From Fredericiella sp963839515 (GTDB taxonomy: Bacteria; Chloroflexota; Anaerolineae; Caldilineales; Caldilineaceae): a stretch of 64,000 nucleotides of DNA. The translations under genes were made by a program, and so were the position numbers. The stretch lies in assembly GCA_963839515.1 (NCBI GenBank), contig CAWIVN010000006.1, positions 1 through 64,000 on the forward strand, given 5' to 3'. A model generated the notes under the pieces. It searched no databases. It saw only the letters and a program-made list of their open reading frames with translations, and was not told the origin of the DNA. Positions 27,024 to 36,634 of this stretch are shown piece after piece. Position 1 is the stretch's first letter. Each line of letters starts with the position of its first letter.

Positions 27024-28502
27024 ATGACGCTGTCTCTCGAACTCGATCGCACCTCGCGCGTACCGATCTATCAGCAAGTTGCCGGCCAAATCAAGGAATT
27101 GATCGGCGCCGGCAATCTGCCTGCGGGCGCACGCCTCCCGACGATCCGGCACTTGGCAGATCAACTGGGGGTAACCCGCCTGACTGTGCAGACCGCCTAC
27201 GCCGAATTGCAGAGCGGCGGCTGGATCGAGGCCACGATCGGCCGCGGCACCTATGTCAGCATCCAGGCCCAGAGTGCTCCCCCCTTCGCCGCCAGCACCC
27301 CTGACTTCACACCGGCCGCCGTCATCGGCGACATACTGCAGATCGGCCATGGTCGCACCAAGCAGTCACTCGCCAGCGCCTCGCCCGACCCGCTGCTCTT
27401 TCCTGCCGACGAATTTTGGGCCTGCCTGGCCGATCTCCGCCAGCAGGCGAGCGCCATCGCCGGCTACGGGCCGGCGCAGGGCGATGCGCAGTTGCGCGTG
27501 GCACTTGCCGACCACCTGCGCGAGCGCGATATACATGCCAGTCCCGGTGACATCCTCGTCACTTCCGGCGTGACACAAGGATTGGCCCTAGCTGCCGCTG
27601 CGCTGGCACAGCCCGGCGACGTGGTGCTGGTCGAGCAGCCCACCTATATTGGCTTCTTGCACCAATTGCGTATGGCGGGCCTGCAGCCGGTCAGTGTTCC
27701 ACTGGACGCCGGCGGCATTCGCCTTGACGCCCTGGATAAGGTGGCGGCGCAGACGCGACCACGCTTCCTGTACACGATCCCCACTTTCCATAATCCTACT
27801 GGGGTATGCACGTCGCTGCAGCACCGCCGGCAGCTGCTTACGCTGGCCAAGACGCATGGATTTTACGTCGTGGAGGATGATCTCTACGCTGCCCTCGCCT
27901 ACGACGACCCTGCGCCGCCGGCCGTCAAGGCGCTGGACGATCAACACCTGGTGATCTACCTGACCAGCTTTTCTAAGTCTTTGATGCCGGGCTTGCGCCT
28001 TGGTTGCCTGGTCGCGCCGCCTGCTCTCCAGGAAAAGGTGCTCTCGCTCCGCCTGGCCGCCGACCTGGTTAGCCCGTCGCTGACCCAACGCGCCTTGGCA
28101 GCATTTTTGCAGTCCGGTGGGCTGCGCCGGCACCTTCGCCGGGTGCTGCCTGTTTACTGTGAACGCCGCAATGCGCTCATGACCGCCATGCAGGCCCACC
28201 TGCCTCCGCTCGTGACCTGGACGCACCCGGCCGGTGGCTTCTGCACCTGGCTTACCCTGCCGCGCCGGCGTGGCCTGACCGACATTGTCCGGCTCATGCT
28301 GCAGCAGGGCTGGGAGGTTGCACCCGGCGACGTATTTCTGGCGCAATCGTCTGGCGACCAGCACGTTCGTCTCTGTTTTGGCAACCTACCGGCGGACGCC
28401 CTTGGCCGCAGCATGCGCGCCCTCGGTCAAGTTGTGCGCGAACAGTTAGCCACCCCGGTTCCAGCCCCGCAAGAAGATGGTGACTTTACGCCGCTCGTTT
28501 AG
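27024..28502 (+). CDS. MocR/PdxR-type GntR regulator with aminotransferase domain
   Basis: The 492-residue protein fuses a GntR winged-helix domain (residues 1-75: SRVPIYQQVAGQIKELI, GARLPTIRHLADQLGVTRLTVQTAYAEL) to a class I aminotransferase fold. The latter carries the PLP lysine in TSFSKSLMPGLRLG near residue 320 and YTIPTFHNPTGV near 255. MocR regulators use PLP and an amino-acid or vitamer ligand to control neighbouring genes. It begins a same-strand run with a branched-chain aminotransferase and AzlCD exporters, so control of branched-chain amino-acid genes is a reasonable inference. The end overlaps no gene; ilvE begins 19 nt later. Confidence 0.92.
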   Translation: MTLSLELDRTSRVPIYQQVAGQIKELIGAGNLPAGARLPTIRHLADQLGVTRLTVQTAYAELQSGGWIEATIGRGTYVSIQAQSAPPFAASTPDFTPAAVIGDILQIGHGRTKQSLASASPDPLLFPADEFWACLADLRQQASAIAGYGPAQGDAQLRVALADHLRERDIHASPGDILVTSGVTQGLALAAAALAQPGDVVLVEQPTYIGFLHQLRMAGLQPVSVPLDAGGIRLDALDKVAAQTRPRFLYTIPTFHNPTGVCTSLQHRRQLLTLAKTHGFYVVEDDLYAALAYDDPAPPAVKALDDQHLVIYLTSFSKSLMPGLRLGCLVAPPALQEKVLSLRLAADLVSPSLTQRALAAFLQSGGLRRHLRRVLPVYCERRNALMTAMQAHLPPLVTWTHPAGGFCTWLTLPRRRGLTDIVRLMLQQGWEVAPGDVFLAQSSGDQHVRLCFGNLPADALGRSMRALGQVVREQLATPVPAPQEDGDFTPLV

Positions 28503-28521
28503 TCGATTCATGGAGGGTCTT

Positions 28522-29457
28522 ATGACAAGATACGCGTATTTTGAAGGTTCTATCCGCCCCATTGACGAAGCACGGGTTAGTGTGATGACCCACGCCCTCA
28601 ACTACGGCACGGGCTGGTTCGGTGGTTTGCGCGGCTATTGGAACGCAGATCGTGAACAACTATATGTCTTTCGCATCAACGACCACTACCGCCGTTTTCT
28701 CAACAGCGGCAAGATTCTGTTGGCCAACCTGGGGCTCGACGCCCAGCGTCTAACGGACATTACCCTCGAGCTGTTGCGCCGCGAGGGCTATCGCGAGGAT
28801 TGTTACGTTCGCCCCCTGGGCTACAAGGCAGACCAGGGCATCGGCGTGCGCTTACATGGATTACACGACGAACTGACTATCTTTAGCCTGCCCTTTGGTC
28901 GCTACCTGCAGGCCGAAGAGGGGGCAAAGGTCTGCTTTAGCAGTTGGCGGCGCGTAGACGACAACATGATCCCGGCACGCGGTAAGCTGACGGGAAGCTA
29001 CGTCAATAGCGCCCTCATCAAGAGCGAGGCGGTGCTTAACGGCTTTGACGAAGCCTTGGTGCTGACCCATGACGGGCATGTTTCAGAGGGCAGCGCCGAG
29101 AACTTCTTTATGGTGCGCGATAATGTGCTGATCACCCCGCCTGTGCACACCAACGTGCTCGAAGGTATCACCAGGCGTACAGTAATCCACCTGGCACAGC
29201 AAGAGCTCGGCCTCCCTGTAGTCGAGCGCGACATTGACCGTAGCGAGGTGTACATCGCCGACGAAGCGTTCTTCTGCGGCACCGGCGTGCAGATCGCCTC
29301 GGTCGCCTCGGTGGAGCATCGGCCGATCGGGAGCGGGCATATGGGGCCGATTACGCAAGCGCTGCGCGACCTCTACTTCCGCGTCGTGCGAGGCCAGGAA
29401 GATAAGTATCTGGATTGGTTGACACCCGTCTACGTTGCGGAACCTCAACCTGCTTAA
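28522..29457 (+). CDS. ilvE: Branched-chain amino acid aminotransferase (class IV)
   Basis: ATG 28522 lies after GGAGGG. The 311-residue product matches fold-type IV aminotransferases: FEGSIRPIDEARVSVMTHALNYGTG at the start, RINDHYRRFLNSGKIL, PLP lysine K155 in PARGKLTGSYVNSAL, and GHVSEGSAENFFMVRDN, with the C-terminal FFCGTGVQIASV. It transfers amino groups between 2-oxoglutarate and Leu, Ile or Val. It sits between a MocR regulator and a methyltransferase-AzlC-AzlD run. A D-amino-acid aminotransferase or aminodeoxychorismate lyase is less likely given length and motif order. Confidence 0.9.
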   Translation: MTRYAYFEGSIRPIDEARVSVMTHALNYGTGWFGGLRGYWNADREQLYVFRINDHYRRFLNSGKILLANLGLDAQRLTDITLELLRREGYREDCYVRPLGYKADQGIGVRLHGLHDELTIFSLPFGRYLQAEEGAKVCFSSWRRVDDNMIPARGKLTGSYVNSALIKSEAVLNGFDEALVLTHDGHVSEGSAENFFMVRDNVLITPPVHTNVLEGITRRTVIHLAQQELGLPVVERDIDRSEVYIADEAFFCGTGVQIASVASVEHRPIGSGHMGPITQALRDLYFRVVRGQEDKYLDWLTPVYVAEPQPA

Positions 29458-29474
29458 AAGATAGGACGCGCCTC

Positions 29475-30242
29475 ATGACTTCCCAATCAATCAAAGATAC
29501 GGTCGAACAGCAATTTAGCCCCGTCGCCGACAACTACCGCACCAGCAGCGTGCATGCGGGGGGCGAAGACCTCACCCAAATGGTGTTCGTTGCCGCACTA
29601 AGCGGCCGCGAATGCGTGCTGGATGCTGGCAGCGGCGCCGGCCACACGGCACTTGCGTTTGCCCCTCACGCCGCACATGTCGTCACGGTGGACCTATCCA
29701 ATGCCATGCTGGCACAAGGTGCACGCCAGGCGCAGGAACGAGGGATGCACAACATCGAATTTCGCCAGGCAGACGTAGAGTCACTGCCTTTTGCCGACCA
29801 ATCCTTTGACCTTATCGTTTCTCGTTACAGCGCGCATCACTGGCCGCACCCACAGCAGGCGGTGGGCGAGTTCCGCCGCCTGCTGCGCCCCGGTGGCTGC
29901 TTCCTGTTGAGTGACATCGTTTCCTTCGATGACTTCACCGCCGATACACATTTGCAGACGCTCGAAATCCTGCGCGACCGCTCGCACGTGCGCGACCATA
30001 CGGCTGCGGCTTGGTTGGCAATGCTGGCGCAGCAAGGCTTCGCCGGTACGGTGGCTTTCGCCTGGACCCTGCGTCTCGAGTTCGCGGCCTGGGTGGAGCG
30101 CATGGCCACACCTGCCGACGACGTGGCCATGATCCGCCGCCTGCTCGACCACGCTCCCGCCGAGGTCCGCACCGCCCTGCAAGTCGAAACTGACCATTCC
30201 TTCACGCTCCAGGGCGCATTGATCAAGGCAAGTCTGGCATGA
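29475..30242 (+). CDS. UbiE/COQ5-like methyltransferase
   Basis: The 255-residue product starts MTSQSIKDTVEQQFSPVADNY. It has motif I CVLDAGSGAGHTALAF near residue 45, VVTVDLSNAML, and post-motif SLPFADQSFDLIVSRYSAHHWPHP near 105, the UbiE signature arrangement, followed by LLRPGGCFLLSDI. It lies between ilvE (17-nt gap) and azlC (4-nt overlap), so it is probably co-transcribed. It may methylate a small molecule related to that operon; the substrate is unknown. Confidence 0.9.
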   Translation: MTSQSIKDTVEQQFSPVADNYRTSSVHAGGEDLTQMVFVAALSGRECVLDAGSGAGHTALAFAPHAAHVVTVDLSNAMLAQGARQAQERGMHNIEFRQADVESLPFADQSFDLIVSRYSAHHWPHPQQAVGEFRRLLRPGGCFLLSDIVSFDDFTADTHLQTLEILRDRSHVRDHTAAAWLAMLAQQGFAGTVAFAWTLRLEFAAWVERMATPADDVAMIRRLLDHAPAEVRTALQVETDHSFTLQGALIKASLA

Positions 30243-31048
30243 CCGCCAAATTCGACATCCCCCGTGCGGACGTGCATGCCCCTGTTCAGCCTGCACGTCC
30301 ACGCGTGGAACAGGGGCGTGAATTCCGCGCTGGCGCCAAGGCTACGCTGCCGCTGGTTGTCGGCGCCATCCCGTTTGGCATCATCTTCGGGGCCGTAGCC
30401 GTTAATTCCGGTCTGAGCCCCTGGGCGACTGCTGCGCTCTCGCTGTTCGTCTTTGCCGGTTCCTCGCAGTTTGTGGCGGCTGGCCTCGTGGCCGGTGGCG
30501 CCGGGCTGCTTGTGATCGTTCTGACGACCTTTGTTGTCAATCTGCGCCATAGCCTCTACGCCGTAACCTTGGCGCCGTTCGTGAAGCAGTTGCCGCAGCG
30601 CTGGTTGCTGGCACTCGGCTTCACGCTGACCGACGAGACTTTCCTCGTGGCTGTCGAACGCTATCGCCAACCCGACGGCTCGCCCTACAAGCACTGGTTC
30701 CAGGCCGGGTCGGCTACGTTTATGTATCTCAACTGGCAGCTTTGCACCTGGATCGGCATCCTCGCCGGCAGAGCCCTGCCCAATCCAGCTGGTTGGGGGC
30801 TGGACTTCGCCTTGGTCGTCACCTTCGTCGGTATGCTTGTCCCCGGTCTGCGCAGCCGGCCCATGCTCATCTGTGCGATCGCAGCCGGCGCGGCCGCCGT
30901 CCTCCTGGCCGCGCTGCCCGATAGGCTCGGGCTTCTGGCAGCAACGTTGGCCGGGGTTGCGGCCGGTATGCTGGCCGAACGCGCGCGCCCGAAAGCCGCA
31001 ACTCACCAGCAGCCCCAAGCCGAGGAGCCACCGAGTGACCGGTTTTGA
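30239..31048 (+). CDS. azlC: AzlC family branched-chain amino acid exporter subunit
   Basis: The 269-residue membrane protein has the AzlC signatures GAIPFGIIFGAVAVNSGL (near residue 45), FVFAGSSQFVAAGL and VVNLRHSLYAVTLAP, then RWLLALGFTLTDETF. It has seven to eight hydrophobic segments. With AzlD it exports branched-chain amino acids and analogues. ATGA overlap with the upstream methyltransferase and a 14-nt overlap with azlD indicate coupling. The N-terminal 35 residues are hydrophilic and longer than usual. Confidence 0.93.
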   Translation: MTAKFDIPRADVHAPVQPARPRVEQGREFRAGAKATLPLVVGAIPFGIIFGAVAVNSGLSPWATAALSLFVFAGSSQFVAAGLVAGGAGLLVIVLTTFVVNLRHSLYAVTLAPFVKQLPQRWLLALGFTLTDETFLVAVERYRQPDGSPYKHWFQAGSATFMYLNWQLCTWIGILAGRALPNPAGWGLDFALVVTFVGMLVPGLRSRPMLICAIAAGAAAVLLAALPDRLGLLAATLAGVAAGMLAERARPKAATHQQPQAEEPPSDRF

Positions 31049-31355
31049 AGTGTTGATGGTTGCAGGAATGATGGCAGTTACCTTCGGCGTGCGATATCCC
31101 GTGCTGGCCCTCGTGAGTAAGTTGTCGCTGCCGCCGATGGTGCTCGATGCGCTCAAGTTCATTCCGCCCGCCGTCTTGACCGCCATTATCGTTCCTGCTG
31201 TGCTGATGCCTGCCGGTATCCTCGACCTTGGCCTTGACAACGCCTACTTAGTGGCCGCCGTCGCCGCCAGCCTGATCTCCTGGCGTACGAATAACCTGCT
31301 GCTCACGATCGTGCTGGGTATGGCTATCTTCCTCGCCTGGCGTTGGCTGTTCTGA
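31035..31355 (+). CDS. azlD: AzlD family branched-chain amino acid exporter subunit
   Basis: The GTG at 31035 follows GAGGAG and overlaps the end of azlC by 14 nt. The 106-residue product has four hydrophobic segments (VTGFEVLMVAGMMAVTFG; LDALKFIPPAVLTAIIVPAVL; NAYLVAAVAASLISW; NNLLLTIVLGMAIFLAW), including the AzlD pattern L.YIP.A.L.AI..P.L. It is the small partner of AzlC. Confidence 0.92.
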   Translation: MTGFEVLMVAGMMAVTFGVRYPVLALVSKLSLPPMVLDALKFIPPAVLTAIIVPAVLMPAGILDLGLDNAYLVAAVAASLISWRTNNLLLTIVLGMAIFLAWRWLF

Positions 31356-31367
31356 AAAGGTGCTGCG

Positions 31368-32204
31368 TTGCGCGTAAACGACGTCAATCTCCATGTGGTG
31401 CAGGCAGGCCCTGCCGACGGGCCGTTGGTAATCCTCCTGCACGGCTTTCCCGAGTTCTGGTACAGCTGGCACAAACAGATTCCGGCCCTTGCCAGGGCCG
31501 GCTATTGCGTCTGGGCGCCCGACCAGCGCGGCTACAACGTCAGTGAAAAGCCGGAGGGCCTGGATGCCTATCGGCTCGACGAGTTGGCAGCGGACGTGGT
31601 GGGATTGATTGATGCCGCCGGCCGCAAGCAAGCTCACCTGGTTGGCCACGACTGGGGCGCGGCTGTGACGTGGCGTGTCGCCAACCGCTACCCGCAGCGC
31701 GTAGCTAAGGCGGCCGTGCTCAATGGCCCGCACCCGTATGTAATGGCTCAGTACCTGCGCCACAGCCTGCGCCAGGTGTTCCGCAGCAGCTATTTCGCCT
31801 ACTTCCAGATCCCTGGCTTGCCCGAGCGCATGCTGAGAGCAAACCACTGGCAGCCGCTGGTAGACACGTTGCGGCGCAGTGGCACGCCGGGCCTGTTCTC
31901 GAATACGGACTTTGATCAGTTTCGATCGGCCTGGTCGCAGCCCGGCGCGATGGCGGCCATGCTCAATTGGTACCGCGCTGCCGTTCAGCGACCAACTTCC
32001 TGGTCGCCCAGCCCGCGCATCGGGCCGCCGCTCCTGTTGATCTGGGGCACAGCCGATACTGCCCTCGACGCCAAGATGGCCCCACTTAGCGTGGACTTGT
32101 GTGACGAGGGCCGCCTCCATCTACTGGAAGGCGTCAGCCACTGGGTGCAGCACCAGGCTCCTGACGAGGTCAACAGGCTGCTCCTTGCGTATCTGGCCGA
32201 GTGA
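31368..32204 (+). CDS. Alpha/beta hydrolase, epoxide-hydrolase type
   Basis: The 278-residue protein carries the oxyanion motif LLHGFPEFWYSW near residue 25 and the nucleophile elbow VGHDWGAAV with Asp as nucleophile near residue 90. It also has a lid region with tyrosines, and the catalytic His in GVSHWVQHQAPDEV. This combination (HGxP with D nucleophile) is typical of epoxide hydrolases and haloalkane dehalogenases; W-rich lid and HGFPE favour epoxide hydrolase. The start is TTG 31368, after AAAAGGTG. It lies 12 nt after azlD and may belong to the same transcript. Its 3' end overlaps a convergent gene by 35 nt. Confidence 0.9.
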   Translation: MRVNDVNLHVVQAGPADGPLVILLHGFPEFWYSWHKQIPALARAGYCVWAPDQRGYNVSEKPEGLDAYRLDELAADVVGLIDAAGRKQAHLVGHDWGAAVTWRVANRYPQRVAKAAVLNGPHPYVMAQYLRHSLRQVFRSSYFAYFQIPGLPERMLRANHWQPLVDTLRRSGTPGLFSNTDFDQFRSAWSQPGAMAAMLNWYRAAVQRPTSWSPSPRIGPPLLLIWGTADTALDAKMAPLSVDLCDEGRLHLLEGVSHWVQHQAPDEVNRLLLAYLAE

Positions 32205-32451
32205 CTTCCTCAAGCCATGTAAGATAGACCAGCGCCTCCACTGTCGTGCTGCCGCACATTTCTTCGCTCGGGCGCAGGGCAACACACGTGGCTGGCCGCT
32301 CTGGCAGACCAAAGATCAAGCAACAATTGTCGTCCGACAGCTGCACGCAGCGCACGCCCGCCGGCTTGCCGTCTGGCATCCCCGGAATGGGTGATGAAAT
32401 CGAGATGGCGATACAGCACGCGCCACAACCCACGCGACAGAGCATTGGCAT
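32170..32451 (-). CDS. YkgJ-family cysteine cluster protein
   Basis: The 93-residue product starts MPMLCRVGCGACCIAISISS. It has cysteines at 5, 9, 12 and 13 and later at 35, 43-44, 56 and 66 (VRCVQL, DNCCLIFG, ATCVAL, EMCG), the YkgJ zinc/iron-chelating cluster pattern. AGGAAC precedes the ATG. It follows the XRE-TPR gene by 29 nt on the same strand. The function of the family is not firmly known. It overlaps the convergent hydrolase gene by 35 nt. Confidence 0.85.
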   Translation of the reverse strand: MPMLCRVGCGACCIAISISSPIPGMPDGKPAGVRCVQLSDDNCCLIFGLPERPATCVALRPSEEMCGSTTVEALVYLTWLEEVTRPDTQGAAC

Positions 32452-32480
32452 GTTCCTAGCGCGACTTCAGACCAATGGGG

Positions 32481-34355
32481 CTAGCGCAGCGCATCCCGCA
32501 CCTCAGGCGTGAAGGGATTCTCGCCGGCTTCTAGGGCTGCAATCCAGCCTTCCGCTTCGGGTCCGTGATACTTGGCGTACAACTCGGGATGCTCGGACTG
32601 CACCCAAAGCAGGTACTGTTTGAGGTCGCTCACGGCATCAAGCGAACGGCCCAAATCACTGTAGACGATGGCCCTGCCGTCGAAGCTGCTGCCGGTCGGA
32701 TCGGAGGCGACGGCCGCTTCGCAGTAGGGCAACGCCGCTTCAGGCTCGCTGTCCAATGCGTATCCCCAGCACAGGCCGTTGTCGATGGACGGGTACTGCA
32801 GATTCAAGGATTTTGCTTTGAGTAAGTCGTCACTCCAGCCGTCAGCGCCACCGTCACGAATGCGCGCCAGCCCACGGTGGTAGTAGCCGCGATAGTCCTC
32901 GGGAGCAAGGGTGATGGCATGCGAAAAGTCCGCGATTGCTGCTGCCAGGTCGTCTTGTCCCCGGCGTTGGTAATAGGCAATGCCGCGGTTGAGGAGCGGA
33001 TCCACACCCATTGGCAATCGCTTGACTACGGCGCTCAGATCGGTGATGGCGGCGTCCAGGTCAGCGCTCTCGTCCAGCGACAAAAGGCCGCGGCCCAGAT
33101 AGTTGGTGCCGCGGTTATACAGTAAGTTTTCCCAGTCTGGCTTCAACGCCAGCGCTTGCGTAAAATGGTCAATCGCATCCGACAGTACGTCGACTTCGAG
33201 GCCGCGCACCTTGGGCAGCAGGTTACCGATGTAAAAATGCAAGGATGCCAGTGTTGTCGGGTCCTCCGGCTTGAGCGTCAAGGCCTTTTCAAAGGCGCGT
33301 AGGGCGGTGGGCTGATCATCCTCTTGCCGGTACAGCCGGCCGAGGCTGATCAGCGCCAGCACCCGCGCCGCGTTGGGTACGGCTTCGTTGATCACGAGTG
33401 ACAACTTGGCCGGCGATTCGACTGGGTTGACCCAGTTGGTTTCGCCCTCGCCGGGAACGGTCACATTGGCGCGCACGCGGCCGGCATCATACTCACCCCA
33501 GATGAGAACTGAAGCCTTCGTTTCAGATAGCACGCTGCGCGCTTGCACCTGCGCGGTCACGGGAGCTGCCAGCACTGCAACACGCACCTTCGCCAATTTG
33601 GAATCGCGGACTTCCCGCTGCAATGCCTCTTCGATACGTCCGGCCACGTTGAAACGCAGTTCCTCCGACGTGTAACCCACAAATGGGGCGACCAGCAGTA
33701 ACTTCTCGCCAGACGCAGCCACGATCGGCGTCGCAGTGACAACTGGAACAGACGGTGTGTCTGAAGGGCCAGAGATGACAACCGGCACCGCCGTGGGGGT
33801 CGCTGCATTGTGCTCACCAAATACTAAAGGCAGCACGAAATACCCTGCCAAAGCCACAATCAACATCACCGCAGCCGCCACACCCAGCAGCACGCCGGGG
33901 TTGTCAAAGAGCCGCGGCGGCCTCTTAGCCGGACCCATTGGCTGCACCAGTTCCTCCTGCGGCAGAACTGCTGCAAGCTGCAGCGCACCCGGGTTCTCGT
34001 GCTCATTGCCCGCGCCATTGTGCCCGTCAGCCATAGCGCTTACGGCGCCATGGTCTCCTGCTGTGGGCACAGAACGTTGTGGCAGCTCTGTGCGCGCAAT
34101 TGGCTCCGGCAGGACACTTTGCGTCTCCTGGGGCGGGAATCCGGCGGCCAGCAATAGTTCATCTCGCTCGCCTGGCGTCAGGCGCAGCTTGTCCGCCATG
34201 CGCAGCACATCCTCGCGGTAACGCGGCCGCGAAGTCTGGCCCTCTTTCCAACGGAAAATTGTCTGGCGCTGCACCCCAATCGTGCGCGCCAGCTCGCTGT
34301 CGCTGATCCCAGCCCTGTCGGTAAAGATAACGAGGAGTTCGCCAAAGGAGCGCAT
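32481..34355 (-). CDS. Membrane-anchored XRE-type regulator with TPR sensor domain
   Basis: The 624-residue protein has three parts. Residues 1-60 form an XRE helix-turn-helix (DSELARTIGVQRQTIFRWKEG). Residues 154-178 are one membrane helix (GVLLGVAAAVMLIVALAGYFVLPL). About 180-300 is an extracytoplasmic alpha/beta region, and about 300-624 contains TPR-like repeats (LISLGRLYRQEDDQPTALRAFEKALTL and similar). DNA-binding inside and TPRs outside suggest direct signal transduction to transcription, like one-component membrane regulators. TATAAT lies six bases before the ATG (34362-34367), so the mRNA is probably leaderless. Signal and targets are unknown; it is divergent from the RNase J gene. 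Confidence 0.85.
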   Translation of the reverse strand: MRSFGELLVIFTDRAGISDSELARTIGVQRQTIFRWKEGQTSRPRYREDVLRMADKLRLTPGERDELLLAAGFPPQETQSVLPEPIARTELPQRSVPTAGDHGAVSAMADGHNGAGNEHENPGALQLAAVLPQEELVQPMGPAKRPPRLFDNPGVLLGVAAAVMLIVALAGYFVLPLVFGEHNAATPTAVPVVISGPSDTPSVPVVTATPIVAASGEKLLLVAPFVGYTSEELRFNVAGRIEEALQREVRDSKLAKVRVAVLAAPVTAQVQARSVLSETKASVLIWGEYDAGRVRANVTVPGEGETNWVNPVESPAKLSLVINEAVPNAARVLALISLGRLYRQEDDQPTALRAFEKALTLKPEDPTTLASLHFYIGNLLPKVRGLEVDVLSDAIDHFTQALALKPDWENLLYNRGTNYLGRGLLSLDESADLDAAITDLSAVVKRLPMGVDPLLNRGIAYYQRRGQDDLAAAIADFSHAITLAPEDYRGYYHRGLARIRDGGADGWSDDLLKAKSLNLQYPSIDNGLCWGYALDSEPEAALPYCEAAVASDPTGSSFDGRAIVYSDLGRSLDAVSDLKQYLLWVQSEHPELYAKYHGPEAEGWIAALEAGENPFTPEVRDALR

Positions 34356-34361
34356 GCCTGG

Positions 34362-34367
34362 ATTATA
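34362..34367 (-). promoter_or_regulatory. -10 box TATAAT, probable leaderless start at 34355
   Basis: On the minus strand TATAAT is followed by CCAGGC and then the ATG at 34355, the six-base spacing seen at four other genes of the window. Confidence 0.6.
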
Positions 34368-34414
34368 CTACACACCCACGGCAAGGCGATTCGACGGGGC
34401 TTTGTCCACAGTGG

Positions 34415-34561
34415 TACAATGATGTAGTTTGGGCGAGATTCTCGGCGAAGTTGGTGTAACCCTCTTTGCGTTCCGTCCGGTCTGCAGGCGCCAAGGTGCG
34501 CTGCGGAAGCCACACGGGCGACAGACTGCCCCGTTGAACGACGGCAAGCCCGCCTCTTTTT
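34415..34561 (+). ncRNA. Candidate small RNA or attenuated leader upstream of rnj
   Basis: A -10-like TACAAT (34415-34420) would start RNA near 34427. The segment 34480-34551 can fold into several stems, including GCAGGCGCC with GTGCGCTGC and TGCCCCGT with ACGACGGCA (34527-34546). GGGC (34516-34519) can pair with GCCC (34548-34551), just before TCTTTTT (34555-34561). This could be an independent RNA of about 135 nt or an attenuator of RNase J. It does not match SRP RNA, RNase P, tmRNA or a known riboswitch that I recognise. The 34356-34681 gap has no protein gene. Confidence 0.35.
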
Positions 34562-34681
34562 GCACAATCCGGCCCAGCCAGGCTGTTGCCGTCTAATGAG
34601 ACGCTTACAGGGATGCGTGATGCGTTCCTGTGTTGAGCATATGACAAATAAACACAAACTAAGTCATGAGGAGACTAACGC

Positions 34682-36373
<1,692 letters not shown>

Positions 36374-36447
36374 CAGGTCACGTCATCGACGTGACGGGCG
36401 CCTGCGACAGTAGCAGGCGCCCGTCACGTCGATATGCACCTGACCTG
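36374..36447. terminator. 21-bp hairpin after RNase J
   Basis: ATCGACGTGACGGGCGCCTG plus C (36385-36405) pairs perfectly with 36413-36433 around a 7-nt loop. Outer arms CAGGTCA (36374-36380) and TGACCTG (36441-36447) extend the cruciform. There is no U-run. It insulates rnj from the SOS-type promoter that follows. Confidence 0.6.
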
Positions 36448-36483
36448 AGAAATTTCACTTGCGTTTTTCCCTGGTAAAATCTA

Positions 36484-36495
36484 GAACACTTGTTC
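36484..36495. promoter_or_regulatory. LexA box 1
   Basis: GAACACTTGTTC is an exact match to the GAAC-N4-GTTC LexA operator known from Bacillus and other Gram-positives. It lies about 20 nt upstream of the -35 box of the FtsK-like gene. Confidence 0.75.
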
Positions 36496-36505
36496 GATTG
36501 GGGGA

Positions 36506-36534
36506 TTGACAACTACCCGCTCGTTCGCTATACT
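36506..36534 (+). promoter_or_regulatory. Strong sigma-70-type promoter of the ftsK-like operon
   Basis: Consensus -35 TTGACA (36506-36511) and -10 TATACT (36529-36534) are separated by the optimal 17 nt. It is bracketed by two LexA boxes. Confidence 0.85.
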
Positions 36535-36543
36535 CGGAGTCAA

Positions 36544-36555
36544 GAACATCTGTTC
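36544..36555. promoter_or_regulatory. LexA box 2
   Basis: GAACATCTGTTC, again GAAC-N4-GTTC, lies just downstream of the predicted transcription start, where bound repressor would block initiation. The centre-to-centre distance to box 1 is 60 bp. Confidence 0.8.
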
Positions 36556-36634
36556 TAGATTCTGGAATTAGCGACACCCCCCAATCCAATGCACCATTGT
36601 GCACGGCTGCGACTACGTAGCAGGCGGTCCTGTC

